Source of the DNA: a virus
IMG/VR virus record: IMGVR_UViG_3300044623_000664
Location: 1 to 38,836 of that record
Length of the DNA: 38,836 bases
Strand: one strand, 5' to 3'
In this document: piece after piece, positions 12,801-21,307 of the stretch
Layout of the letters: each line of letters starts with the position of its first letter
Numbering within the stretch: the stretch's first letter is position 1
The notes under the pieces: generated by a model
Seen by the model: only the letters and a program-made list of their open reading frames with translations
Told to the model about the DNA's origin: nothing
Database searches by the model: none
Program-made: the position numbers and the translations under genes

Positions 12801-14962
12801 TGCAGTCTGACATCAAAGCGGCTAAGTCAGTCGCCGGCGGCAACGCCGACGATCTGAACACCATGCGTAGCCGCTTTACGATGGCTGTGTCGGCCTACAG
12901 CGAGTCCCGCGAGGATGAGCTAGACGACCTGCGCTTTGCCGCAGGCAGTCCCGACAACCAGTGGCAGTGGCCGGCAGATGTGCTGGCGACGCGAGGCAGC
13001 GTCCAAGGGCAGACGATCAACGCCAGGCCATGCCTGACGATCAACAAGCTGCCCCAGCACGTCAAACAGGTCACCAACGACCAGCGGCAGAACCGGCCCA
13101 GCGGCAAAGTCATCCCGGTGGACGACAAGGCCGACGTTGAGGTCGCTGAGATATTTGACGGCATCGTGCGGCACATCGAGTACATCTCGGACGCTGACGT
13201 AGCCTACGACACCGCCTGCGAGAACCAGGTGACCTACGGCGAGGGCTACATCCGGCTCCTGACCGAGTACTGCAACGACGACAGCTTTGAGCAGGACATC
13301 CGGATCGCTCGGGTGCGCAACTCGTTCAGCGTGTACATGGACCCGACGATCCAAGACCCTTGCGGGTCGGATGCGGAGTGGTGCTTCATCACCGAAGACC
13401 TGACGGCTGACGAGTACGAGCGCCAGTTCCCCGACGCATCGCCGATATCGACCATGATGCAACGCGGCGTGGGCGACCAGAGCCTGAGCCCGTGGATCAG
13501 CGAGAAGACGGTACGCATTGCGGAGTACTTCTACACCGAGCACACGCCTGTAACGCTGCACCTGTACCACGGCAACGTGTCGGCAACGGAGAACTCGCCG
13601 GAAGACCGCCAGATGCGCATGATGGGCATGAAACCCATCAAGACGCGCATCGTGGATCAGAAGAAGATCAAGCGGTGCAAGACAAACGGGTTTGAATTCA
13701 TCGAAGAACACGAGTGGGCGGGCAAATCCATACCCGTTATCCGCGTTGTGGGCAACGAATTTGAGGTTGACGGTCGCCTGTACGTCTCTGGGCTGATCCG
13801 CAACGCCAAAGACGCCCAGCGCATGTACAACTATTGGGTCAGCCAAGAGGCTGAGATGCTCGCACTGGCGCCAAAAGCCCCGTTTATCGGGTACGGCGGT
13901 CAGTTTGAGGGCTATGAGAACCAGTGGAAGACCGCAAACACGACAAACTGGCCGTATTTGGAGGTCAACCCTGACGTTACAGACGGCGCAGGTGGCGTAC
14001 TGCCCCTACCGGCACGGTCACAGCCTCCAATGGCCTCCAGCGGGCTTTTACAGGCCAAGGCAGGCGCTTCTGATGACATCAAGAGCACTACCGGCCAATA
14101 TGACTCTAGTTTGGGCGCCACAAGCAACGAACGCTCTGGCCGAGCGATCTTGGCGCGTGAAAAACAGGGCGACACAGGCACCTACCACTACGTCGACAAT
14201 CTGGCGCGGGCGATTCGGTACACCACTCGGCAGATTGTGGACCTGATTCCGAAAATCTACGACACCCAGCGCATTGCCCGCATCATCGGCATCGATGGGG
14301 AGACGGATTCGGCGATGATTGACCCGAACCAACCTCAGCCGGTGCGCAAGATCGTCGACCAGGCGGGGATTGTGATCAAGAAGATTTACAACCTCGGCGT
14401 TGGCCAGTACGATGTGTGCGTGACGACTGGTCCGAGCTACATGACCAAGCGCCAAGAGTCGCTGGACGCCATGAGCCAGTTGTTGCAGGGCAACCCGCAA
14501 CTGTGGGGCGTGGCGGGTGACCTGTTCATCAAGAACATGGACTGGCCGGGTGCTCAGGAGATGAGCAAGCGGTTTGCCAAGACCATCGACCCGAAACTGC
14601 TGGCCGATGATGACGATCCGGCACTCCAGGCCGCGCAGCAGCAGATGCAGGCGATGGGCCAGGAGATGGAGCAGATGCACCAGATGCTCCAGAACGTGTC
14701 GAAGTCGATGGAAGCGCAGGACTTGCAGGTCAAGCAGTTCGACAGCCAGGTCAAGGCTTACGATGCTGAGACCAAGCGTATCAGCGCCACGATGGCCGGC
14801 ATGACGCCTGACCAGATTCAGGAAATAGTCTTAGGCACGGTCCACGGCATGATCACCAGCGGTGACCTTATAGGCGAGATGCCTGGCCGGGATGTGGACA
14901 TGATGCCGCAAGAGCCTATGCAAGAGATGCCGCAAGAGCCTATGCAGGAGATGCCGCAGTGA
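12800..14962 (+). CDS. Portal protein, P22 type
   Basis: 720 residues from GTG 12800, matching the P22-like portal family in length (P22 portal is about 725) and order after TerL. Segments such as DDLRFAAGSPDNQWQW, NKLPQHVKQVTNDQRQNRP and VTYGEGYIRLLTEY are typical of this family. A helical C-terminal region rich in Gln and Met (about residues 610-660) would form the barrel helix. The extreme C-terminus ends in a short Met-Pro-Gln repeat. It forms the dodecameric channel for DNA entry and exit and binds the gp4-like protein. Confidence 0.93.
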   Translation: MQSDIKAAKSVAGGNADDLNTMRSRFTMAVSAYSESREDELDDLRFAAGSPDNQWQWPADVLATRGSVQGQTINARPCLTINKLPQHVKQVTNDQRQNRPSGKVIPVDDKADVEVAEIFDGIVRHIEYISDADVAYDTACENQVTYGEGYIRLLTEYCNDDSFEQDIRIARVRNSFSVYMDPTIQDPCGSDAEWCFITEDLTADEYERQFPDASPISTMMQRGVGDQSLSPWISEKTVRIAEYFYTEHTPVTLHLYHGNVSATENSPEDRQMRMMGMKPIKTRIVDQKKIKRCKTNGFEFIEEHEWAGKSIPVIRVVGNEFEVDGRLYVSGLIRNAKDAQRMYNYWVSQEAEMLALAPKAPFIGYGGQFEGYENQWKTANTTNWPYLEVNPDVTDGAGGVLPLPARSQPPMASSGLLQAKAGASDDIKSTTGQYDSSLGATSNERSGRAILAREKQGDTGTYHYVDNLARAIRYTTRQIVDLIPKIYDTQRIARIIGIDGETDSAMIDPNQPQPVRKIVDQAGIVIKKIYNLGVGQYDVCVTTGPSYMTKRQESLDAMSQLLQGNPQLWGVAGDLFIKNMDWPGAQEMSKRFAKTIDPKLLADDDDPALQAAQQQMQAMGQEMEQMHQMLQNVSKSMEAQDLQVKQFDSQVKAYDAETKRISATMAGMTPDQIQEIVLGTVHGMITSGDLIGEMPGRDVDMMPQEPMQEMPQEPMQEMPQ
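14903..14959 (+). repeat. 24-bp tandem repeats at the portal C-terminus
   Basis: Two 24-base units (14903 and 14927) plus a 9-base partial unit encode MPQEPMQE repeats just before the stop. This is probably slippage-generated length variation in a flexible tail. Confidence 0.85.
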
Positions 14963-15321
14963 AAGCCGCAGATTTCATGGGCCTGCTCTTCTTGGGCCGG
15001 GATGTGGCGCACAGCGTCCACCTCAACACGCGCAGCTTCAGCAAGCACACGGCGCTGAACACGTTCTACGACAGCATCATCGACCTTGCGGACGCCTTTG
15101 CTGAGGCGTACCAGGGCCGGTACGGGCTGATCGGCGGGATCACTTTGCAATCATCCAAGAAAACGACTAATATTGTCGAGTTCTTGCAGGCGCAGTTGGA
15201 TGAAATCGAGTCTGTGCGGTATGACGTATGCGACAAGACTGACTCAGCGTTGCAGCAGTTGATCGACAACATTGTCGAATTATATTTAACCACATTATAT
15301 AAATTAAAATTCTTGGCATGA
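14959..15321 (+). CDS. DUF5856 family protein, 120 aa
   Basis: GTG 14959 overlaps the portal stop (GTGA). The start MKAADFMGLLFLGRDVAHSV and FYDSIIDLADAFAEAYQGR fit a family of phage proteins placed after the portal, predicted to be all-helical (four-helix, ferritin-like). Its role is unknown. The last 12 codons or so (about 15280-15315) are strikingly AT-rich compared with the rest of the gene and adjoin the HNH gene, which suggests that the C-terminus was altered when the endonuclease arrived. Confidence 0.8.
   Translation: MKAADFMGLLFLGRDVAHSVHLNTRSFSKHTALNTFYDSIIDLADAFAEAYQGRYGLIGGITLQSSKKTTNIVEFLQAQLDEIESVRYDVCDKTDSALQQLIDNIVELYLTTLYKLKFLA
15272..15301 (+). promoter_or_regulatory. Possible promoter for the HNH gene
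   Basis: TTGTCG (15272-15277), an 18-base spacer and TATATA (15296-15301) lie in an AT-rich patch just upstream of the HNH start. The match is moderate and AT-richness alone could explain it. Confidence 0.3.
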
Positions 15322-15917
15322 AACGCGCAGAAGCAAAAGCCCTGGGGTTAAAGTTTTACCGCACGGAAAAACCGTGCAAGCACGGGCATTTGGCTGATCG
15401 GTACACAAAAAGCGCTCAATGCACTGAATGTCTTGCTATTCAATCGATTGCGTGGAGGCTTGAAAACCCCGAAAAACATTCGGCATCTATGCGCAAGTGG
15501 ATAGAAAACAACCGCGAACTTCACGCCACTCGCGTTAAAAGATGGCAGACGGCCAACAAAGACAAAGTGCGTGCTGATGCAAAAGCATGGACAACGGCAA
15601 ACCCCGATAAAGTTAAAGCTAAATCTCTTCGTCACATCAAAAAGCATCCTGAAGCGTACACTGCGCGGGGCGTTCTAAGCGTTGCTAGGCGAGCCAAACG
15701 CGTGCCAAAATGGCTTACGTCAGATGACAGATGGCTGATGCGCGAGGCTTATTTTTTGTCCAAACTGAGGACAAAAATGTTTGGTTTTGTTTGGGAAGTT
15801 GACCATATAATTCCTCTACGAGGCGCGCTTGTCTCAGGGCTCCACGTACCAACAAACTTACAGGTCATCCCCAAAAGGGATAACCGGCTTAAGCACAACA
15901 GCTTTCAGCTAGTGTAG
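15318..15917 (+). CDS. Free-standing HNH homing endonuclease, 199 aa
   Basis: The start overlaps the preceding stop (ATGA). The N-terminus has CKHGH followed by QCTECLA, a C/H metal-binding pair common in phage HNH proteins. The central part is a run of repeated basic segments (NPEKH, NRELH, NKDKV, NPDKV), each about 12-13 residues apart. The nuclease motif is EVDHIIPLRG, then GLHVPTNLQVIP and NRLKH, the classical D-H...N...N/H pattern. The gene is visibly more AT-rich than its neighbours, in line with recent horizontal entry. It probably spreads by cutting genomes that lack it and has no structural role. Confidence 0.92.
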   Translation: MKRAEAKALGLKFYRTEKPCKHGHLADRYTKSAQCTECLAIQSIAWRLENPEKHSASMRKWIENNRELHATRVKRWQTANKDKVRADAKAWTTANPDKVKAKSLRHIKKHPEAYTARGVLSVARRAKRVPKWLTSDDRWLMREAYFLSKLRTKMFGFVWEVDHIIPLRGALVSGLHVPTNLQVIPKRDNRLKHNSFQLV

Positions 15918-15929
15918 AAGGAGAACGAT

Positions 15930-16235
15930 TTGGAAATGCTCAACCCGTGCATCGGCACGCAACTCGGTCCTAAGACGGTCGCCTACACCGGCACTGCTGG
16001 CTCCACAGGCACCTGGCCTGCTGGGCCTCAAGGCGTGGTGGTGACGGTCACCTCGGCGGCGTATGTGCTGGTGGGCGAGGGCGTGACTGCCTCGGCTACC
16101 GATGGGACGTATGTGCCTGCGAACGTGGCCATTCCGTTCAAGATTCCGACTGGCACTGGCGCTCCGTGGCGTGTCAGTGCGATCCAAGTCGCTGCTGCTG
16201 GTGACCTCTACACGAAGCCGGTGAACAAGCAATGA
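15930..16235 (+). CDS. Hypothetical virion-associated protein, 101 aa
   Basis: TTG 15930 lies six bases after AAGGAG, better placed than the ATG at 15936. The protein is small, neutral and beta-prone with many Gly, Thr and Val residues (TGTAGSTGTWPAGPQGVVVTVT) and no charged helices, which suggests a virion surface or decoration component. I do not recognise the family. It overlaps the next gene by ATGA. Confidence 0.7.
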   Translation: MEMLNPCIGTQLGPKTVAYTGTAGSTGTWPAGPQGVVVTVTSAAYVLVGEGVTASATDGTYVPANVAIPFKIPTGTGAPWRVSAIQVAAAGDLYTKPVNKQ

Positions 16236-17902
16236 GCTTCCTTGGCGCCCAGAACAGCATCGCCTTGGGCGTCCAGGGGTTGATCCATATTGACACCGGC
16301 GGGGGCGCCGGTGGCAGTGCGGACTACCTGCTAGCCAAATCCCTGCGCTTCCGGTCTAGTGCAAGTGCGTATTTGAACAGGACGTTGACAACTCCTACTT
16401 CTGGAACTACTTGGACATGGAGTGCGTGGGTCAAACTTGGATTAATTGGATCGTCGCAATACACATTGTTTTGCGGTGACCCTTCTACTGCAAATTACAC
16501 CATAATAGATATCGGCGCTGTTAGCGCAAACACGCTAGATTTTGTAAACAAGCAATCTACAATTAACGCTAGGCTTACCACAACCCAAGTATTTCGTGAC
16601 CCCGCCGCTTGGTATCACATAGTTGCAGTTTGGAATACAACTAGCGCAACGGCAACATTAGCTGGAACTCCTACGGATCGGCTGCAGTTGTGGGTTAACG
16701 GCGTTCAAATTAGTTCGTTTAGCGGCAGTACAGTTCCAACGCAAAATACCGCATCAATAGCCAATTCTGCTGTTGCCCATGAGCTTGGTGCTTATGTAGG
16801 TGCAGGCGGTGGGTATGGTGGCGGCTTCGACGGCGAAATGGCCGAGGTCAACTTCGTAGACGGTCAAGCCCTAGCCCCCACAGCCTTCGGCGCATCCAGC
16901 ACATACAACCAGTGGCTCCCCATCAAGTACGCCGGGACATACGGGACCAATGGCTTCTATTTGCCGTTCACCAACACCACCAGCACATCTACCCTCGTAG
17001 CAGACTCCAGCGGCAACGGTAACAACTGGACACCCAACAACATCAGCCTCACTGCCGGGTCCACATACGACTCACTGACTGATGTGCCGACACTGACCTC
17101 GGCTACGGTGGCGAATTATGCTGTGCTGAATCCGTTGCAAAACGGTGCGGGTACGCTGTCTGGCGCTAATTTGAATTTGCTTGGCCCTAGTGTTGCATGG
17201 GGAACACGCCTTGGAACAATTGCTGTTACTTCTGGCAAATGGTATTTTGAAGTAACTCCTAAAAGCGGGTCGGTGTCATCAGGCATTCATTTTGGCCTAA
17301 CACAAAATACCGCCCCAACAGGGTTTTTAGGGCAAAATGCAAATGGCTACAGCTACTATGGCTATGACGGGCAAAAATATAACAATAACGCTGGCGTTGC
17401 TTATGGTGCGACGGTTGCTGACAATGATGTAGTTGGTATTGCTTTTGATGCAACTGCTGGGTCAGTTACGTTTTACAAAAACAACGTAAGCCAAGGCGTT
17501 GCGTTTTCTAGTTTGGCAGCGGGGACATGGTTCCTTGGCGTGTCTTGTTACAACATCGCAACTGCGTCTATCAACTTCGGCCAGCAACCCTTCGTCTACA
17601 CCGCCCCCAGCGGTTTTCTCCCACTCAACACTTTCAACATCGCTGCAGGCACAGTCACCACCAGCGGCACGTTCACCGGCAACCTTAGCACTGACGGGCC
17701 TTTTGTGTTCTTAAACGGCACGCCCACGGCGATGACCATCAACGGCAACGCGGTGACCTTTGGAACCCATGCCGACAAGCTGGCAAACGGTTTCAAGGTG
17801 CGCAGCAGTTCAGTGCTTTACAACCTCATCGGCAGCAATACCTACGTTGCCACGACTGTCGGGGCTGTGTTCAAATACGAAGACGCTCAATCTAACCCGT
17901 AA
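16232..17902 (+). CDS. LamG plus SPRY domain protein, probable virion adhesin
   Basis: 556 residues. Residues about 36-215 form a LamG/concanavalin-like domain (WTWSAWVKLG, AWYHIVAVWN, then FDGEMAEVNFVDGQ, a phage LamG hallmark). Residues about 330-460 form a SPRY-like domain (GKWYFEVTP, IHFGL, DVVGIAFDA, VTFYKNN). A small beta domain follows. Both folds often bind glycans or proteins, so a role in host or surface attachment is likely. The position between portal and scaffold genes is odd for an adhesin. The coding DNA of the two domains is more AT-rich than the linkers, which suggests domain exchange. Confidence 0.82.
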   Translation: MSFLGAQNSIALGVQGLIHIDTGGGAGGSADYLLAKSLRFRSSASAYLNRTLTTPTSGTTWTWSAWVKLGLIGSSQYTLFCGDPSTANYTIIDIGAVSANTLDFVNKQSTINARLTTTQVFRDPAAWYHIVAVWNTTSATATLAGTPTDRLQLWVNGVQISSFSGSTVPTQNTASIANSAVAHELGAYVGAGGGYGGGFDGEMAEVNFVDGQALAPTAFGASSTYNQWLPIKYAGTYGTNGFYLPFTNTTSTSTLVADSSGNGNNWTPNNISLTAGSTYDSLTDVPTLTSATVANYAVLNPLQNGAGTLSGANLNLLGPSVAWGTRLGTIAVTSGKWYFEVTPKSGSVSSGIHFGLTQNTAPTGFLGQNANGYSYYGYDGQKYNNNAGVAYGATVADNDVVGIAFDATAGSVTFYKNNVSQGVAFSSLAAGTWFLGVSCYNIATASINFGQQPFVYTAPSGFLPLNTFNIAAGTVTTSGTFTGNLSTDGPFVFLNGTPTAMTINGNAVTFGTHADKLANGFKVRSSSVLYNLIGSNTYVATTVGAVFKYEDAQSNP

Positions 17903-17910
17903 CACCCGTA

Positions 17911-17927
17911 CTGGTGCGGCTCACCAG
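17911..17927 (+). other. Small hairpin before the scaffold gene
   Basis: CTGGTG (17911-17916), loop cggct, CACCAG (17922-17927), about 20 bases before the scaffold ATG and just before its GAAGGA ribosome site. No U-tract is present, so it may affect RNA stability or translation. Confidence 0.45.
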
Positions 17928-17947
17928 GGAATCGAAGGATTCACACA

Positions 17948-18676
17948 ATGTCTGAAGAAGTACTAGCGGAAGTACCCGCGCCGGAACAGGAAGCCACGGC
18001 GGCACCTGAACCCGTAGAAGCACAGCCGGTAAAGGCGTTCACTCAAGAAGAGTTGGACGCTGCGATAGGAAAGAGGCTCGCACGCGAGCAACGAAAGTGG
18101 GAACGAGAGCGTGTTGTCCCCGTTGTCGTCGCTGCTGACCCCAGACCAGAGCAGTTTGACTCGACTGAATCCTACGCCGATGCATTGGCGATGAAGAAGG
18201 CCGAGCAACTACTCTACGAACGGGATGTGCAGCGCCAGCAGACAGAAGTTCTCGGTGCTTATCACGACAGGGAAGAAGAGGCACGGAACAAGTACGATGA
18301 CTTTGAACAGGTCGCGTACAATCCAAGCCTCAAGATCACGACCGTGATGGCACAGACGATCCAATCGTCGGATATTGGCCCTGATGTAGCCTACTACCTC
18401 GGTGCCAATCCGAAAGAAGCAGATCGTATTTCCCGCTTGGCGCCTTATGTGCAAGCCAAAGAGATCGGACGTATCGAGGCCAAACTGGCTTCGGAACCAA
18501 TGGTCAAAAAGACTTCTAGTGCTCCCCCACCTTTTACGCCTGTCACGGCCAGCAGCAAGGGCGCATCGACCTACGATACAACTGATCCACGCTCCATCAA
18601 GTCGATGAGCACTTCAGAATGGATCGCAGCCGACCGCGCTCGACAGATAAAAAAGATGGAAGCTCGCCTCCGCTAA
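17948..18676 (+). CDS. Scaffold protein
   Basis: 242 residues directly upstream of the coat gene, where scaffolds lie. The N-terminus is acidic and rich in Glu, Pro and Ala. It is followed by a charged helical region (EELDAAIGKRLAREQRKWERE) and long helices (EQLLYERDVQRQQTEVLGAY). The C-terminus is basic (DRARQIKKMEARLR), as in P22 scaffold, where a basic helix-turn-helix contacts the coat. It would direct prohead assembly and then leave. Confidence 0.88.
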   Translation: MSEEVLAEVPAPEQEATAAPEPVEAQPVKAFTQEELDAAIGKRLAREQRKWERERVVPVVVAADPRPEQFDSTESYADALAMKKAEQLLYERDVQRQQTEVLGAYHDREEEARNKYDDFEQVAYNPSLKITTVMAQTIQSSDIGPDVAYYLGANPKEADRISRLAPYVQAKEIGRIEAKLASEPMVKKTSSAPPPFTPVTASSKGASTYDTTDPRSIKSMSTSEWIAADRARQIKKMEARLR

Positions 18677-18693
18677 TTTTTTAAGGATTCAAA

Positions 18694-19902
18694 GTGGCTA
18701 ACAGCATTCTTACCATTGACATGATCACCAGGAAGGCTCTCGAAATTCTCGAGAACAACCTGGTGCTCACCCGCAACGTCAACCGCCAATACGACGATTC
18801 GTTCGCCGTTGAAGGTGCAAAGATCGGCTCCACCCTGCGCATTCGTTTGCCCGACCGCGCTCTGGTGACCGATGGCGCCGCCCTGCAAGTTCAGGACGAC
18901 AACGAGCAGTACACCACGCTGACGGTCGCAAGCCAGAAGCACATCGGTGTCAACTTCACATCTGCTGAACTGACCATGCAGTTGGACGACTTCGCGGAAC
19001 GGGTTCTCAAACCCCGTATCTCGCAGTTGGCCTCCAGCATCGATGCCGATGTCGCCAACTCCTACAAGTCGATTTTCTCGACTGTTGGCACGCCTGGCAC
19101 CACGCCGTCCACCTCGTTGGTCCTGCTGCAAGGCAACCAGAAGCTGAACGAGTACGCTTCGCCGATGAACGACCGCTACGCGACGGTGAACCCCGCCGCC
19201 AATGCGAACTTGGTCGAGGGCATGAAGGGCTTCTTCAACCCAACGTCTACTATCAGCCGGCAGTTCACCGCAGGCATGATGGGCACTGGCGTTCTGGGCT
19301 ACGACGAAGTCAACATGTCGCAGTCGATTGGGAACCACACCACTGGGTCACGCGCCGGCACCACCTTGGTCAATGCAACGTCCTTTACCCAAGGTCAGGC
19401 CACCATCACTCTGGACGGCTTTACCAGCGACACTACCGTTACTGTTGGTGATGTGTTCACGATTGCTGGTGTGTACAGCGTCAACCCGCAGACCCGCCAA
19501 TCGACCGGCAGTTTGCAGCAGTTTGTGGTGACCGTTGCCCAGACCGCATCCGGCGCTGACATGGCAAACATGGCAATTTCGCCGCCCATGTACACCTCCA
19601 GCAACGCGCTGGCAACCATCGATGCGTTCCCTGCGAACAACGCAGCGGTCACTTTCGTCGGCGCAGCCTCCACGGGCTACCCGCAGAATCTGATCTACCA
19701 GAAGAATGCGATCACCTTCGCAACAGCTGACCTCTTGCTGCCGCAGGGTGTGGACATGGCTTCGCGCCAGGTCCATAACGGCATCTCGATGCGTATTGTT
19801 CGTCAGTACGACATCAACAATGACCGTATGCCTTGTCGTATTGACGTTCTGTACGGCTTCAGCGTCATCCGTCCGCAAATGGCCGTGCGCCTCTGGGGCT
19901 AA
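18694..19902 (+). CDS. Major capsid (coat) protein, P22 type
   Basis: 402 residues from GTG 18694 with AAGGA six bases upstream. The start ANSILTIDMITRKALEILEN and VLKPRISQLASSIDADVANS are characteristic of the P22 coat family (HK97 fold). P22's own protein is slightly longer at 430 residues. The segment around residues 225-300 is rich in Thr/Val and probably forms the inserted I-domain-like part. It builds the icosahedral head with the scaffold. Confidence 0.95.
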   Translation: MANSILTIDMITRKALEILENNLVLTRNVNRQYDDSFAVEGAKIGSTLRIRLPDRALVTDGAALQVQDDNEQYTTLTVASQKHIGVNFTSAELTMQLDDFAERVLKPRISQLASSIDADVANSYKSIFSTVGTPGTTPSTSLVLLQGNQKLNEYASPMNDRYATVNPAANANLVEGMKGFFNPTSTISRQFTAGMMGTGVLGYDEVNMSQSIGNHTTGSRAGTTLVNATSFTQGQATITLDGFTSDTTVTVGDVFTIAGVYSVNPQTRQSTGSLQQFVVTVAQTASGADMANMAISPPMYTSSNALATIDAFPANNAAVTFVGAASTGYPQNLIYQKNAITFATADLLLPQGVDMASRQVHNGISMRIVRQYDINNDRMPCRIDVLYGFSVIRPQMAVRLWG

Positions 19903-19955
19903 CTTGAGATGGGGCTTTGGCCCTGTTTCAACCATCTTCTTAAAAGGAAATTATC

Positions 19956-20381
19956 ATGGCTCTCCCTAATGGTTCTGGCGGTTACCAACTCGGTGACGGC
20001 AACACTGGCGAAATTCTGTTTGTTGCGCAACCCACGCCAACTTCAATTGCTGCCGGCGACGCTACGTTGACTGCGGCTCAGTTGGCGACTAGGATTCTTC
20101 TTGGCTCGCCAGGCTCCAGCGCAGCAGCGTACACGCTGCCGACTGCTGCTCTGATGGACGCTGCGTTTCCCAGCATGCCTAACAACTCGTCTTTTGACGT
20201 CACCGTGATCAACGTTAATGGCTCAAGCTCCGGCGTCATCACGATGACCGCCGGTACGGGTTGGACAATTGGCACTTCTGGGTCGCAAGGCCTTATGACT
20301 GTGGCTGCTACCGCAGGCACCTCAATAAGCTTCCGCGCTCGCAAAACGGGCGATGCTACTTGGGCGTTGTACCGCCTCTAA
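19956..20381 (+). CDS. Probable capsid decoration or head protein, 141 aa
   Basis: It follows the coat gene with a good AAAGGA ribosome site. The sequence is Ala/Gly/Thr/Ser-rich and beta-prone (VTVINVNGSSSGVITMTAGTGWTI, then TSISFRARKTGDATWALYRL). This style of C-terminal beta domain is common in head fibre or decoration proteins. It sits before a terminator-like hairpin, so it is probably expressed at the same high level as the coat. Function is inferred from position and composition. Confidence 0.65.
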   Translation: MALPNGSGGYQLGDGNTGEILFVAQPTPTSIAAGDATLTAAQLATRILLGSPGSSAAAYTLPTAALMDAAFPSMPNNSSFDVTVINVNGSSSGVITMTAGTGWTIGTSGSQGLMTVAATAGTSISFRARKTGDATWALYRL

Positions 20382-20392
20382 TTGAGGCACTC

Positions 20393-20429
20393 CCCTCCTG
20401 TGCTCACAAGGCGCAGGAGGGCCAAATTT
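20393..20429 (+). terminator. Terminator-like hairpin after the capsid genes
   Basis: CCCTCCTGTGC (20393-20403) and GCGCAGGAGGG (20411-20421) form an 11-bp stem with one wobble pair and a 7-base loop, followed by CCAAATTTT. It is likely a partial terminator that lowers transcription after the abundant capsid genes. Confidence 0.7.
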
Positions 20430-20441
20430 TAGGGGCGATCT

Positions 20442-20597
20442 GTGGTAATCTATCTGAAGCACCCTGTACACGGCACCAAGGTTGCTATGGCAGAACTTGA
20501 GGCCGAGCAAGATGAGAAGAACGGCTGGGTAAGGTATACTCCGGGCGAGCAGGCACCAGTGAATGAACTGAGGCGCCGTCGCAAGGAGTCTGAATGA
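20442..20597 (+). CDS. Small conserved phage protein, 51 aa
   Basis: GTG 20442 begins IYLKHPVHGTKVAMAELEAE, a pattern I associate with small podovirus proteins encoded before the gp4-like gene, followed by KNGWVRYTPGE and a basic end (RRRRKESE). The stop overlaps the next ATG (ATGA). ATG 20486 would give a 36-residue version without the conserved front. The upstream ribosome site is weak (AGGGG). Function unknown; a head-completion accessory role is possible. Confidence 0.7.
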   Translation: MVIYLKHPVHGTKVAMAELEAEQDEKNGWVRYTPGEQAPVNELRRRRKESE

Positions 20598-21307
20598 CCA
20601 CCACTGCCGGGGACCAGATCAACGGGGCGCTGCGCCTGATCGGCCAACTTGCCGAGGGTGAGACGCCTTCCGCTGCTACGTCCCAGGACGCGCTCACCGC
20701 CATGAATCAGATGATTGATTCGTGGAGCACTGAGCGTCTGGCGGTGTTCAGCACCCAAGATCAGGTGTTCATGTGGCCCCCCGGCGCTATTAGTCGCACG
20801 CTTGGCCCGACCGGCGACTTTGTTGGCAACCGGCCAATCTTGCTAGACGATTCGACGTACTTTCGCGACCCCGCGAACAACATTTCGTTTGGCATCAAGA
20901 TTCTCAACCAGCAGCAGTACAACGGTATTGCGGTAAAGACCGTGACCAGCACCTACCCACAGGTGATCTGGATCAACATGGAATACCCCAACATCGACAT
21001 GTACATCTACCCGGTGCCTACCAAGGTGCTGGAGTGGCACTTTGTCTCGGTGTCTGAGTTGACCCAGCCGGCCACGCTGGCGACGGTGTTGTCCTTCCCG
21101 CCAGGCTACCTGCGGGCGTTCCGGTACTGTCTGGCTTGTGAGATCGCTGCTGAGTTTGGTGTCGAGCCGTCGCCGCAGGTCTCTCGGATCGCCATGACAT
21201 CCAAGCGCAACCTGAAGCGCATCAACAACCCGGATGACATCATGTCGCTGCCGTACAGCATCGTAGCTTCTAGACAAAGATATAATATTTTTGCAGGCAA
21301 CTATTGA
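20594..21307 (+). CDS. P22 gp4-like tail accessory / head completion protein
   Basis: 237 residues. TTAGDQINGALRLIGQLAEGE and NQMIDSWSTERLAVFS at the N-terminus, and LRAFRYCLACEIAAEFG near the C-terminus, match the gp4 family that binds below the portal and stabilises packaged DNA. Its order before a gp10-like gene is as in P22. The two genes are separated here by an antisense HNH gene. The last codons (about 21270-21300) are more AT-rich than the rest, close to that insertion. Confidence 0.9.
   Translation: MTTTAGDQINGALRLIGQLAEGETPSAATSQDALTAMNQMIDSWSTERLAVFSTQDQVFMWPPGAISRTLGPTGDFVGNRPILLDDSTYFRDPANNISFGIKILNQQQYNGIAVKTVTSTYPQVIWINMEYPNIDMYIYPVPTKVLEWHFVSVSELTQPATLATVLSFPPGYLRAFRYCLACEIAAEFGVEPSPQVSRIAMTSKRNLKRINNPDDIMSLPYSIVASRQRYNIFAGNY

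Noticed and set aside
12920-13846. 308-codon leftward frame opposite the portal gene
   Set aside because: Antisense shadow; Val/Asp/His-rich sequence typical of reversed GC-rich coding DNA.
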